Assembly: GCA_903862845.1 (NCBI GenBank)
Contig: CAIOZS010000131.1
Location: 1-43,787, forward strand
Direction of reading: 5' to 3'
DNA from: an uncultured Thermoleophilia bacterium
GTDB lineage: Bacteria > Actinomycetota > Thermoleophilia > UBA2241
Length of the DNA: 43,787 nt
The position numbers were made by a program, and so were the translations under genes. Each line of letters begins with the position of its first letter. Position 1 is the stretch's first letter. The notes under the pieces are model-generated. The model made no database searches. It saw only the letters and a list, made by a program, of their open reading frames with translations, and was not told the DNA's origin. Below are positions 22,984 to 31,568 of the stretch, piece by piece.

Positions 22984-23262
22984 CTACTTGACGCAGCGGG
23001 CGTACTTGAGAAAGGCCTCGAGGGCCTTCTCAACGGCGGCCGGGGAGGCGACCTCGTCGCCGGATTCCTCGGCCAGGCACTCGCGCATCTTGAGGGAGAT
23101 GAGCAGGACGCCCACGCGGTCGAGCGCTGCCTTGGTGGCGGCAAGCTGGGTGAAGATCTCCTCGCAGGGACGGCCCTCTTCGATCATGCGCTGCAGACCG
23201 CGAGACTGGCCCTCGACGCGCCTCAGCCGATTGATGAGGCGTCCCGCCTCGCCCGGATCCAT
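22984..23262 (-). CDS. CsoR/CstR/FrmR-family (DUF156) repressor
   Basis: 92 residues from ATG 23262 (GGAGGAG 4-5 bases before; GTG 23274 overlaps that site). All-helical DUF156 fold: RLINRLRRVEGQSRGLQRMI, RPCEEIFTQLAATKAALDRV, LLISLKMRECLAEES. The copper-binding triad of CsoR is C-H-C. Here Cys33 and Cys62 keep the 29-residue spacing, but Lys58 stands at the His position, as in thiol- or persulfide-sensing CstR-type members lacking the His. It should therefore sense reactive sulfur or another thiophile rather than Cu(I). Its promoter carries a C5G7 operator, so it represses itself and the operon. Confidence 0.88.
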   Translation of the reverse strand: MDPGEAGRLINRLRRVEGQSRGLQRMIEEGRPCEEIFTQLAATKAALDRVGVLLISLKMRECLAEESGDEVASPAAVEKALEAFLKYARCVK

Positions 23263-23280
23263 AAGCTCCTCCACGAGGCG

Positions 23281-23309
23281 ACTATACCCCCGGGGGGGAT
23301 ACGCGGCAA
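23281..23309 (-). promoter_or_regulatory. Promoter with CsoR-type operator inside the spacer
   Basis: Minus strand: TTGCCG (23309-23304), 17-base spacer, TATAGT (23286-23281). On the plus strand 23283-23301 reads TATACCCCC then seven G and ATA, the GC-tract palindrome typical of CsoR-family operators. Bound repressor would cover both boxes. Confidence 0.75.
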
Positions 23310-23340
23310 TCAGAAGAAAGCCTGAGGCTGGCGAAACGGG

Positions 23341-23355
23341 TACCCGTGGCGGGTA
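23341..23355. promoter_or_regulatory. Possible second CsoR-type site
   Basis: TACCC-GTGGC-GGGTA, a perfect 5-bp inverted repeat of the same C/G-tract character, about 32 bases beyond the -35 box of the repressor promoter and followed by another GGGGTAC. Confidence 0.3.
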
Positions 23356-23380
23356 GGGGTACTTTGGGCGGCGCCGCGCG

Positions 23381-24235
23381 TCAGCTCCGCCGGTCGTCCA
23401 CCGGCTGGCGTTCCAGCCTGGTGAGCAGCTCGTCCGGCAGCGGCAGACCGGCGGACCCGATGCCCAGACGCGCGTCGGGCTTCACCGAGCCGTGGTAGTC
23501 CGAGCCGCCGGTGGGCACGAGGGCGTACTTGTCCGCCAGCGCGAGGCAGAACGCCACCGTGGCCTCGTCGTGCAGCGGGTAGTAGCACTCGATGCCGGCC
23601 ACGCCGAGCCTCGCGGCCTCGCGGACGATGTGCTCGAGGCCGGCGGCGTCCGTGCGGATGATGCCCGGGTGCGCCAGAACGGGCAGGCCGCCGGACGCGC
23701 GGAGCAGGCGCAGGGCGGCCCCCAGCGAGAGGCGCCGCCGGTCGACCCAGGCGGGGGCTCCGCGGCTGAGAAAGCGCTCGAAGGCCTCCGAGATCGAGCC
23801 CACGTACCCGCGGCGCACCAGCGCCTCGCCGATGTGCGGGCGGCCGACGGCGCCGTCCCCGGCAGCCGCTGCCAGGTCATCAGGCCCAAGGGGATAGCCG
23901 AGCTCGGCGAGGCGCTCGACGATGCGCCTGTTGCGCTCGTCGCGATAGAGGCGGAGCTCCGCAAGCTCCGCCTCGAGCTCCGCGCCCGGACGCCCGCCGA
24001 GGAAGTAGCCGAGCATGTCCATCGTGATGCGCTCGTGCTCGAGGTTGATCTCCACGCCGGGCACGACGCGGATGCCGAGGCGCTCGCCGGCGGCGAGCGC
24101 CTCGGGCAGGCCGTCGATCGTGTCGTGGTCGGTGACTGCGACGGCCGTGAGGCCCAGAGCAGTCGCCTCCTCCACGAGCTGCGTGGGGGTCAACGAACCG
24201 TCCGAGAAGGTCGTATGCGTATGCAGGTCGATCAC
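23381..24235 (-). CDS. PHP-domain metal-dependent phosphoesterase
   Basis: 284 residues, GTG start. PHP motifs in order: MIDLHTHTTFSDG, VTDHDTIDG, VVPGVEINLEHE, GRPHIGEALV, VLAHPG, GGSDYHGS. These bind three metals as in the YciV/RNase AM group, which removes 3',5'-bisphosphate nucleotides or trims RNA 5' ends; related proteins are histidinol phosphatase-like. Length and motif order fit the YciV group best. No membrane segment. Confidence 0.88.
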   Translation of the reverse strand: MIDLHTHTTFSDGSLTPTQLVEEATALGLTAVAVTDHDTIDGLPEALAAGERLGIRVVPGVEINLEHERITMDMLGYFLGGRPGAELEAELAELRLYRDERNRRIVERLAELGYPLGPDDLAAAAGDGAVGRPHIGEALVRRGYVGSISEAFERFLSRGAPAWVDRRRLSLGAALRLLRASGGLPVLAHPGIIRTDAAGLEHIVREAARLGVAGIECYYPLHDEATVAFCLALADKYALVPTGGSDYHGSVKPDARLGIGSAGLPLPDELLTRLERQPVDDRRS

Positions 24236-24388
24236 GCTCCAAGCCTACCGCACGAGGTCGCGACTCGCGCCCGCCCGCGGCCGCCGGATACTCTCCGGCC
24301 GCCGCGGGTATGAAACCCGTAGCGCGGCGCGGCGCAGCCACAACCGCGCGCCTCGTCTGTCCTGTTACCGCGCCCCCGGAGGTCCGCG
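24236..24388. other. Divergent intergenic region with imperfect GC hairpin
   Basis: Between divergent PHP and glycosyltransferase genes. CCCGCGGC near 24277 and GCCGCGGG near 24299-24306 can form an imperfect 14-bp hairpin in the leader of the glycosyltransferase. No clear promoter boxes. Confidence 0.35.
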
Positions 24389-25441
24389 ATGCGCATTGGC
24401 ATGATCGCCCCGCCCTGGTTCCCCCTGCCCCCCCGGCGCTACGGCGGCATCGAGTTCGTCGTCAGCCTGCTCACCGAGGGTCTCGTGCGCCGCGGTCACG
24501 ACGTCACGCTGTTCGCCAGCGGCGATTCCTCGACCCAGGCGCGGCTGAGCTACATCTTCGCGCGCGCGCCCTTCGAGCAGATCGAGAACGGCGGTCACCT
24601 CGAGGTGATGCACAGCCTCGAGGCATACCTCAGGGCGCGGGAGTTCGACGTGATCCACGACCACGACGGCATGTCCAGCCGCGCCATGGGCGCCGTTGTG
24701 CACCGGCTCCTGGGCACTCCCGTCGTGGCCACCCTGCACGGCCCCGCCGACCCCACAACGCAGGAGATCCTGAGCTCGCTGCGTAACGATCTCGCCTTCA
24801 TCGCGATCTCCGAGTACCAGCGGGGCGGCTTTCCCGACCTGGACTTCGTGGGCACCATCCCCAACGCCATCGACGTCGAGCACATGCCGTTCTGCGCGGA
24901 GAAAGACGACTACTTGCTGTTCATCGGCCGCATGACCGCCGACAAGGGCGCCCACACTGCCATCGAGGTGGCGCGCCGTCTCGGCACACGTCTCATCATG
25001 GCCGGCAAGGTCAACGAAGGACCCGAGCGTGAGTACTACACAGAGCACGTGGAACCGTTTCTCTCGGACAACATCCACTTCCGCGGCGAGGTCGATCACG
25101 ACACCAAGGTCGAGCTCTACAGGCGCGCCAGGTGCACCTTGTTCCCCATCCAGTGGCCGGAGCCGTTCGGGCTCGTGATGATCGAGTCGCTGGCCTGCGG
25201 CACGCCGGTCATCGCCATGCGCCACGGCTCCGTGCCGGAAGTCATGGAGCACGGACGAACCGGCTTCATCGTCGAGACTGCCGACGAGATGGTCGAGGCG
25301 GCGGGGCGGATCGACGAGATCGACCCCGCCGAATGCCGCCGGGCAGTCGAGGAGCGCTTCGGCAGCGACGCCTTTGTCGCCGCCCACGAGGCGGCCTACA
25401 CGCGGCTGCTCGAGGCCGCGGCGCAGCCGCCGTCGCGGTAG
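24389..25441 (+). CDS. GT4-family glycosyltransferase
   Basis: 350 residues, ATG 24389 with GGAGG 6 bases upstream. GT-B fold: N-terminal MIAPPWFPLPPRRYGGIE and LVRRGHDVTLFASGDS, VIHDHDG, TLHGPADP; C-terminal FIGRMTADKGAHTAIEVARR, IMAGKVN, and the EX7E motif in EPFGLVMIESLACGTPVIA. It transfers a sugar from a nucleotide donor with retention; the subgroup (short, with the N-terminal RYGG motif) includes proteins annotated as glycogen synthase-like or mannosyltransferases. It stands alone, with the HD gene 10 bases downstream. Confidence 0.9.
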   Translation: MRIGMIAPPWFPLPPRRYGGIEFVVSLLTEGLVRRGHDVTLFASGDSSTQARLSYIFARAPFEQIENGGHLEVMHSLEAYLRAREFDVIHDHDGMSSRAMGAVVHRLLGTPVVATLHGPADPTTQEILSSLRNDLAFIAISEYQRGGFPDLDFVGTIPNAIDVEHMPFCAEKDDYLLFIGRMTADKGAHTAIEVARRLGTRLIMAGKVNEGPEREYYTEHVEPFLSDNIHFRGEVDHDTKVELYRRARCTLFPIQWPEPFGLVMIESLACGTPVIAMRHGSVPEVMEHGRTGFIVETADEMVEAAGRIDEIDPAECRRAVEERFGSDAFVAAHEAAYTRLLEAAAQPPSR

Positions 25442-25451
25442 TCTGGACGCG

Positions 25452-26888
25452 ATGAAGCTCCCCTACGACGACGTCCATCTCATCGCCGATCCGCTCTACG
25501 GCTACCTGCGCATCACGCTGTCCCGCGCCGGCGAGATCGCCGAGGCTGACGTCATCGACAATCCGTGGGTGCAGCGCCTCAAGCGCATCCATCAGCTGCA
25601 GAGCTCGTGGTGGGTGTTCCCGGCCGCCGAACACAGCCGGTTCGCCCACAGTCTCGGCGCGATGCATCTGGCCGGTCAGCTCGCGCGGCAGGTGTACCCC
25701 ACGCTGGCCGCGGTCGAGGCGGGCACGCCGTCCCTGCCGCTGGTCGAAGAGACCTTGCGGCTGGCGGGCCTGCTGCACGACCTCGGCCACGGCCCGTTCA
25801 GCCACTTCTGCGACGAGGAGTACTTCGTGCCGGTCTTCGGCATCGACCACGAGCAGATCTCGCAGTACCTCATCGTCAACGAGCTCGGCGGGCTGGTCAG
25901 CGAGCTGCGGCGCAGCCCGTCGGGCGCGTTCGCCGCCGCTGAACGGGTCGACCCTTGGCACGTGGCGTTCCTGGTGCGCGCCGAGGAGAGCTCGGGCGGG
26001 GCGGCCGGCGCGCCGTCAGGCGCGGGAGCCGCTCCCGACGGCGGACCTATCCCGCGCTGGGTGCGCCTGCTCCACCGCGCGCTCTCCGGCGCTGTGACGG
26101 TCGACAACATGGACTACGTGCGGCGCGACGCCGCCATGTGCGGCGTCGCGCTCGGCTCTGTGGACGTCGACCGCCTCATCTACTATTCGTTCTGCACCGC
26201 CGACGGCCTCACGTTTCACAAGCGCGCGCTCAGCGCCCTCCGGGCCTTTCTCAACGCGCGCTTCTACATGTACGAGAACGTCTACTTCCACAGGGTAGGT
26301 CACGCCATCGACCTGCACCTCCACGAGATCTTCCGGCCGACGATGGAGCTGGTGCTGCCGGTGGGCCCGCTGGACGACCTCGCCGCCTACCGGCGCCTCA
26401 CCGAGTGGTCGCTGTTCACGACCGTCGAGGACTGGCTGGGCGAGCCGCTGGGTAGCGAGCGGCGCGAGCTCGCCGGGCAGTGGCAGTCCATCATCCACCG
26501 CCACGTGAAGTACAGCATGGTGTACGAGCACCACGTGGAGCGGCAGCAGCCACTGCCCGCGGCACGGGACCTGACGGCGGAGGAGTTCCGCGCCGCCATC
26601 GTGCAACGGCTGCCCAGTCCGCTGAAAGACCTCGAGTTCGTCGTCGACATCGCCTCTCAGGACCCGCGGCCGCTCAACCCGCTGGTCGGCCCCAAACGCA
26701 TCGCCGTCTACGACCCCGCCACCGACGCTATCGAGGAGCAGCTTCTGAGCGGCATCCTCGAGTTCGTGCCGGCCAAGGCGCATCTGTACAGGGTGTTCGC
26801 CGTGGGTCATGAATACGAGCGGGAGCTCGCCCTGGCCGCCAAGGCTGCCCTGGACGAGGCCGAACCGCAGAGCCTCACGAACATCTGA
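25452..26888 (+). CDS. SAMHD1-like HD phosphohydrolase (YwfO/COG1078 family)
   Basis: 478 residues, ATG 25452. Motifs: VIDNPWVQRLKRIHQLQSSW and FPAAEHSRFAHSLGAMHLA (first His), LHDLGHGPFSH (HD pair), then VDNMDYVRRDAAMCG with the second Asp, as in dNTP triphosphohydrolases. An Ala/Gly/Ser-rich low-complexity insert lies near residues 178-200. Family members hydrolyse dNTPs or NTPs and help set nucleotide pools. The C-terminal region (LEFVVDIASQDPRPLNPL, HLYRVFAVG) matches the usual length. Soluble. Confidence 0.9.
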   Translation: MKLPYDDVHLIADPLYGYLRITLSRAGEIAEADVIDNPWVQRLKRIHQLQSSWWVFPAAEHSRFAHSLGAMHLAGQLARQVYPTLAAVEAGTPSLPLVEETLRLAGLLHDLGHGPFSHFCDEEYFVPVFGIDHEQISQYLIVNELGGLVSELRRSPSGAFAAAERVDPWHVAFLVRAEESSGGAAGAPSGAGAAPDGGPIPRWVRLLHRALSGAVTVDNMDYVRRDAAMCGVALGSVDVDRLIYYSFCTADGLTFHKRALSALRAFLNARFYMYENVYFHRVGHAIDLHLHEIFRPTMELVLPVGPLDDLAAYRRLTEWSLFTTVEDWLGEPLGSERRELAGQWQSIIHRHVKYSMVYEHHVERQQPLPAARDLTAEEFRAAIVQRLPSPLKDLEFVVDIASQDPRPLNPLVGPKRIAVYDPATDAIEEQLLSGILEFVPAKAHLYRVFAVGHEYERELALAAKAALDEAEPQSLTNI

Positions 26889-26905
26889 CAGGCACGGGGG
26901 TCCGC

Positions 26906-27361
26906 GTGAAGAAAGCCGCTTCCCTCGCCGCCGCGGCCCTGACCGCGGCAGCGTTCGCGCTGGCATTGGCCGCCTGTGGTGGGAGCGCGCCCGTGACGAG
27001 CAACTTCACCCCCACGCCGTCGCCCAGCGGGCCATCGTTGCCGCACGATACGTCGTCGCCGGCCAAGGCCCTCATCGGGCACTGGAAAGACGCCAACGAC
27101 ATGGACCAGTACTTCGACGGTTCCGTTTGGTCCACCGTCACGGGGGGCAGCGAGAAGTGGAAGTACGGCTATACGGTGAAGTCGCAGAGCCCCGGCAAGC
27201 GCCAGGTCATCCTCAGGACCTTCGCGCTCCAGAACGACGGGAGCACGGGCACCGACGTCCAGGTCATCAGGTTCGCGTTCCTCAACACGGGCCTGACTCA
27301 GATCCAGTGGGGCGTCGGCGGCCTGACCGCGGACTACGTGGACGGGCAGATCAGGCCGTGA
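26906..27361 (+). CDS. Lipoprotein of unknown function
   Basis: 151 residues, GTG start after GGGGG, 17 bases from the HD gene. Signal peptide with lipobox LAAC (Cys about 24), a Pro/Ser/Thr linker, then a beta-rich domain: ALIGHWKDANDMDQYFDG, EKWKYGYTVKSQSPGKRQVI, TGLTQIQWGVGGLTADYVDG. Resembles small lipocalin-like stress lipoproteins; no catalytic motif. Confidence 0.75.
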   Translation: MKKAASLAAAALTAAAFALALAACGGSAPVTSNFTPTPSPSGPSLPHDTSSPAKALIGHWKDANDMDQYFDGSVWSTVTGGSEKWKYGYTVKSQSPGKRQVILRTFALQNDGSTGTDVQVIRFAFLNTGLTQIQWGVGGLTADYVDGQIRP

Positions 27362-27364
27362 CCC

Positions 27365-27382
27365 CGGCGGCTTGAGCCGCCG
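27365..27382. terminator. Compact hairpin between convergent genes
   Basis: CGGCGGC-TTGA-GCCGCCG, a perfect 7-bp stem with a tetraloop, between the lipoprotein stop and the class II fumarase stop; usable on both strands. Confidence 0.5.
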
Positions 27383-27394
27383 CGGCAGCGGCCG

Positions 27395-28801
27395 CTAGCG
27401 ACCGTCGGGGTGCGTCATGTCCGCGGGGCGTACCCACAGCTCGAACTGCTCGGCCGTGACGTAGCCGAGGCCGAGCGCCGCGCCTCTGAGCGTGAGCCCC
27501 TCGACGTGAGCCTTCTGGGCGATCTGCGCCGCCTTTTCGTAGCCGATGTGCGGGCTCAGCGCCGTAACGAGCATGAGCGACGCCTCGAGGTGGCGGCGAA
27601 TTACCGCCGGCTCGGGCGCGATGCCGCGCGCGCAGAAGCGTTCGAAGGCGCGCGCGGCGTCGGCCAGGAGGCTGATTGATTCCAGCAGGTTGTGCAGCAT
27701 CACCGGCTTGTAGACATTGAGCTGGAGATTGCCCTGCGAGCCGGCGAAGGCCACCGCCGTGTCGTTGCCGTACACCTGCACGGCGACCTGGGTGAGCGCT
27801 TCGGCCTGCGTGGGATTCACCTTGCCCGGCATGATCGACGAGCCCGGCTCGTTCTCCGGGATGCGCAGCTCGCCGATGCCCGCCCGCGGCCCTGAGGCGT
27901 AGAGCCGCACGTCGTTGGCGATCTTCATGAGGTCGCCGGCCAGGGTGCGCAGGGCGGCGCTGGCGTTGACGATCGCGTCGTGGGCCGAGAGCGCGGCGAA
28001 GAAGTTGGCGGCCGGGTGGAAGGGCTTGCCGGTGAGCGCTCCGATGTGACGGGCGGCCACCTCGGCGAAGTCCTTGTGCGTGTTCATGCCCGTGCCCACG
28101 GCGGTGCCTCCGAGGGCGAGCTCGCGAAGCGGCGGGAGCGTGCCGCGGACCGTCGCGAGGGCCTGGTCGAGCTGGGCCACCCAACCGCCGATCACCTGCC
28201 CGAGCGTCAGCGGCGTGGCATCCTGCAGGTGCGTGCGGCCGACCATGACCACGGCGGCGAACTCCTCCGCCTTGTCGTGCAGCGTGTCGCGCAGCTCTGT
28301 GATGGCCGGGATGAGCTCGTCCTCGAGCTGCTCCACGGCGGCAATGTGCATCACGGCCGGAAACGCATCGTTGCTCGACTGCCCCAGGTTCACGTCGTCG
28401 TTGGGATGGATAGGCCGGCCGGCGCCTCGCGCGAGGCCGGCCAGTTCGGCGGCCCGGTTCGCGATCACCTCGTTGGCGTTCATGTTGCTCTGCGTGCCGG
28501 AGCCGGTCTGAAAGACGACCAGGGGAAACTCGGCGTCGAGGGCTCCGTCTGCCACCTCCTGAGCGGCGCGGGCGATGAGCTCGGCCTTGTCGTTGGGCAG
28601 CAGGCCGAGCTCCGCGTTGGCCCGCGCCGCCGCCAGCTTGAGGATGCCGAGCGCGCGGATCACGGGCCGTCCCCAGCGGAACCTGTCGGTGCCGATGGGG
28701 AAGTGCTGGACGGCGCGCTGCGTCTGCGCGCCCCAGTAGTGCTCCGCGGGGACGCGCACCTCGCCCATGCTGTCGTGCTCGCTGCGCCATGCGTCGCTCA
28801 T
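27395..28801 (-). CDS. fumC: Class II fumarate hydratase
   Basis: 468 residues, full length. Fumarase/aspartase superfamily signatures: [46 protein letters not shown] with the catalytic base His, [10 protein letters not shown], and the flexible [13 protein letters not shown] loop with catalytic Ser. It hydrates fumarate to L-malate as a tetramer without an Fe-S cluster, so it stays active in oxygen. This duplicates the class I enzyme at 11073-12499. Aspartase and argininosuccinate lyase share motifs, but the NPTQAEALT loop is of fumarase type. Confidence 0.95.
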   Translation of the reverse strand: MSDAWRSEHDSMGEVRVPAEHYWGAQTQRAVQHFPIGTDRFRWGRPVIRALGILKLAAARANAELGLLPNDKAELIARAAQEVADGALDAEFPLVVFQTGSGTQSNMNANEVIANRAAELAGLARGAGRPIHPNDDVNLGQSSNDAFPAVMHIAAVEQLEDELIPAITELRDTLHDKAEEFAAVVMVGRTHLQDATPLTLGQVIGGWVAQLDQALATVRGTLPPLRELALGGTAVGTGMNTHKDFAEVAARHIGALTGKPFHPAANFFAALSAHDAIVNASAALRTLAGDLMKIANDVRLYASGPRAGIGELRIPENEPGSSIMPGKVNPTQAEALTQVAVQVYGNDTAVAFAGSQGNLQLNVYKPVMLHNLLESISLLADAARAFERFCARGIAPEPAVIRRHLEASLMLVTALSPHIGYEKAAQIAQKAHVEGLTLRGAALGLGYVTAEQFELWVRPADMTHPDGR

Positions 28802-28885
28802 GCCGCCAACACTACCCGGTTCGCGACGAACGTAGTGCAGCCGGCGCGGGCGCTCTGCCGGAGGCGGCCGGCGCTGCGCTCGCGC

Positions 28886-29962
28886 CTACTTGCGTTCGGG
28901 GCGGGGCCGGCCGTACTTGCGGCCGGCGAGGACGAAGGCCACGGCGCCCATCGGCATCGGCATCCAATACGACGCGAGCCTGTAGACGAGCGTCGCGAGC
29001 AGCGCCTGGTCGGCGCCGATGCCGGCCAGGCCCAGGGTGCCGACGAGGCCGGCCTCCACGAAGCCCAGGCCGCCCGGCGTGATGGGGATCATGCCGAGGA
29101 AGGCGGCCACCACGTAGGCGAGAAGCACGACGGAGGCCCGCGGCTGGGCGCCCACCGCGGCCAGCGCGATGAGCAGCACCGTCAGGTCGAGCAGCCAGTT
29201 GCCGGCGGCGTAGAGCAGCGCCTTCCACCAGCCGGCGCCCAGCACTCGGCGGATGAGGTCGCGCTGGTCGACGAGGTGGTCCGCCAGGCCGTGCAGCGGC
29301 GGACGCTTGCGCAGCAGCCGGTTTCGCGCCCGCTCGGTCACGCCGCCGAGCCACAGCAGGGGGCGGTCGGCGAACAGCAGCACCGCCCCGCCGGCCGTCG
29401 CCGCGAGGCACACGACCACGGCGATCGACCCGACGCGGAAGAGGTTGTGCTCCACCGACGCACCGGTGATCAGGATGGCGATGATGCTGATCACCGGCAG
29501 GCCGAGCAGCGTCGCCGTGGAGATGAGTGAGACCGCCGTCACGCTGGTGGCGGCCCAGGCCGTGCCGATCCCGGCCTGGCGCAGCATGTCGAACTGCATG
29601 GCGCCGCCGGCCGCGGCGCCGCCGGGCACGATGCGGCTGAAGGCGTTGCCGGCAAGCTGGGCGGTAGCGATCGGGAACCACGGCTTCACGTCGAGCGCCA
29701 GCCGCAGCAGCGCCCACATGCAGGCGAAGCTCGCGACCTCGGCGAGGACGATGGGGATGCCCCACAGGGGGTTGACCGTCTTGAGCTGCGGGCCCGAGGA
29801 GAAGACGGCCGCAAGGCTCGGCCACACGACGTACAGGCCGATCCCGGTGGCCGTCAGCACGACCGCGCGCTTGATCCACGTGGCGTGGACGCTGCGCGCC
29901 CTGACGACGCGGACCTCGGGCTGCTTTCGCCGGCCCTCGGCCGGCTGGTCGGTGGCCGTGAC
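28886..29962 (-). CDS. UPF0104/LPG synthase-TM-like flippase
   Basis: 358 residues of COG0392: polytopic protein with about eight helices. RIVPGGAAAGGAMQFDMLRQAG and the C-terminal IPITPGGLGFVEAGLVG are the family hallmarks, also found in the flippase part of MprF and in AglD-like proteins. It may move or modify lipids at the membrane; it lies directly after cardiolipin synthase (60 bases), consistent with lipid handling. The start is odd: the only codon with a ribosome site (AGGAAGGGGG) is GTC at 29962-29960, giving VTATDQPAEG. The next in-frame GTG would cut into the first helix. A GTG-to-GTC change or an uncommon start is possible. Confidence 0.82.
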   Translation of the reverse strand, partial: VTATDQPAEGRRKQPEVRVVRARSVHATWIKRAVVLTATGIGLYVVWPSLAAVFSSGPQLKTVNPLWGIPIVLAEVASFACMWALLRLALDVKPWFPIATAQLAGNAFSRIVPGGAAAGGAMQFDMLRQAGIGTAWAATSVTAVSLISTATLLGLPVISIIAILITGASVEHNLFRVGSIAVVVCLAATAGGAVLLFADRPLLWLGGVTERARNRLLRKRPPLHGLADHLVDQRDLIRRVLGAGWWKALLYAAGNWLLDLTVLLIALAAVGAQPRASVVLLAYVVAAFLGMIPITPGGLGFVEAGLVGTLGLAGIGADQALLATLVYRLASYWMPMPMGAVAFVLAGRKYGRPRPERK

Positions 29963-30021
29963 GCCCCCTTCCTCGGTGGGACGGCCGGGCGCCCGCGCGC
30001 AGCGCGGGCGCGGCGCCGGCG

Positions 30022-31482
30022 TCAGAGCACGTTCGAGAACAGCCGCGCAGCCTGGTTGCGGAACTTCCTGAAGCCGCGCACCGAGAGCACGTCGTCGAGA
30101 GTGACCTCGTGGCAGCTTTCCATGTCGTGCACGAAGGCGTCCGCCACCTGCTGCGCGAATCCCCGGTCGAACACCCAGAGCATGAGCTCCTTGTGCAGCT
30201 TGAGGCTGCGCTGGTCCATGTTCATCGTGCCGACGGCACTGACGAGGCCGTCCACGACGATCGTCTTGCTGTGGAAGAAGCCGGCCTCGTACAGGTACAC
30301 GCGCCCTCCGGCCTCGATGAGCTTCCTGTAGTAGGTCTGCGCCGCCCAGAGCGCGATGGGCTTGTCGGGGATGCCGGTCATCATGAAGCGCACGTCGAGG
30401 CCGCTGAGCGCCGCGTTGATCATCACGTCGTAGATGCTGTAGTCGGGGACGAAGTACGGCGACTGGATCCACACCGACTCCTCCGCCTGGCCGATGGCGA
30501 CCATGTGCGCGCGCCGCGCCGCGCTCCACGGGTCTTCGACCCCCTGCGCGGCGATCTCGACCAGCGTGCCCGCTTCGACCGCAGCAGGATCGGGCGCGGG
30601 CATGTACTTCGCTGTGAAGAGGTTCTCGTGGTCCTTCTTCTGCTCGAACCAGCGCGACGCGTACAGCTTCTCGAGCCCGGCCACGGCCTGGCCGGTGAGG
30701 CGCAGATGGGTATCCCGCCACGTCGCGAAGCGCTTGCCGCCATCGATGTATTCCTGGCCCACGTTCATGCCGCCGGTGTAGCCGATCTCGCCGTCGATGA
30801 CGACGATCTTGCGGTGGTTGCGATAGTTGATGCGCAGAAGGTCGGTGACGTCGGCGCGCACGATCGCGCCTGCCTTGGCGAGCTGCTTGAGCTCGCGCTT
30901 CTTGAAGGAGATGCAGCCCATCCAGTCGTACATGATGCGCACTTCGACCCCAGCCTTGAGGCGGTCGAGGAGGATCGGGACGATCTCGGCGGTGAGGCGG
31001 TCCTGCTCCCAGATGAAGTACTGCAGGTGGATGAAGCGCTGCGCTACGGCGAGGTCCTCCTTGAGGCGGGCGAACTTGGTGGCGCCGTCGTTAAAGAGCT
31101 CGAGCGAGGACGCGGGCAGCACTCTGGCGACGTTCTCGGCTGAGATGGCGCGCGAGATGGGCTCGGCGATCGCGTCGCCCCACTCCTCGTAAAATCGGGC
31201 CGTGGCGCCGGCGTTGCGCTTCCAGATCGGCGCCAACTCCTCGATCTCGACCCGCTTCAGCGTCTCGAACCAGCCCTTACGCCGCGCCACGACCTTCCAG
31301 TCGCGGCCGAAGAAGATGTAGAAGAAGACCCCGATGAGCGGCAGGAAGACGAGGATGAAGAGCCAGGCCAGCGTGATGGAGGGCTCGCGGTCGTCCATGA
31401 TGAGCAAGACGATCGTGACCACCCAGTAGACGATGAAGACGAGCTCCAGCCAGCCGGGAAGCAAGTTGATGAAGATGGACAT
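30022..31482 (-). CDS. cls: Cardiolipin synthase (phospholipase D family)
   Basis: 486 residues. Two N-terminal helices (LELVFIVYWVVTIVLLI and LAWLFILVFLPLIGVFFYIF) form the PLDc_N anchor. Two PLD catalytic cores follow: NHRKIVVIDGEIGYTGGMN and FHSKTIVVDGLVSAVGTMNMD, each HxK(x4)D. It condenses phosphatidylglycerol molecules into cardiolipin on the membrane. The length and the paired HKD are typical, so the enzyme is complete. The flippase-like gene follows on the same strand. Confidence 0.94.
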   Translation of the reverse strand: MSIFINLLPGWLELVFIVYWVVTIVLLIMDDREPSITLAWLFILVFLPLIGVFFYIFFGRDWKVVARRKGWFETLKRVEIEELAPIWKRNAGATARFYEEWGDAIAEPISRAISAENVARVLPASSLELFNDGATKFARLKEDLAVAQRFIHLQYFIWEQDRLTAEIVPILLDRLKAGVEVRIMYDWMGCISFKKRELKQLAKAGAIVRADVTDLLRINYRNHRKIVVIDGEIGYTGGMNVGQEYIDGGKRFATWRDTHLRLTGQAVAGLEKLYASRWFEQKKDHENLFTAKYMPAPDPAAVEAGTLVEIAAQGVEDPWSAARRAHMVAIGQAEESVWIQSPYFVPDYSIYDVMINAALSGLDVRFMMTGIPDKPIALWAAQTYYRKLIEAGGRVYLYEAGFFHSKTIVVDGLVSAVGTMNMDQRSLKLHKELMLWVFDRGFAQQVADAFVHDMESCHEVTLDDVLSVRGFRKFRNQAARLFSNVL

Positions 31483-31522
31483 GAGCGCACGCTATCTGAT
31501 GCCGGGGGTCGTGTCACGCACG

Positions 31523-31557
31523 GGGCGGCGGGGCGTGCCGCGAGCGCCCCGCCGCCC
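31523..31557 (-). terminator. 13-bp perfect hairpin after the DUF6159-like gene
   Basis: 31523-31535 pairs perfectly with 31545-31557 around a 9-base loop, just downstream (minus direction) of the stop at 31569 and before the cardiolipin synthase start. Confidence 0.6.
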
Positions 31558-31568
31558 TCTGCCCCGCG

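Noticed and set aside
28886-30721. 611-codon version of the flippase gene
   Set aside because: The added N-terminal part is out-of-frame cardiolipin synthase sequence; flippase homology starts at about 29962.
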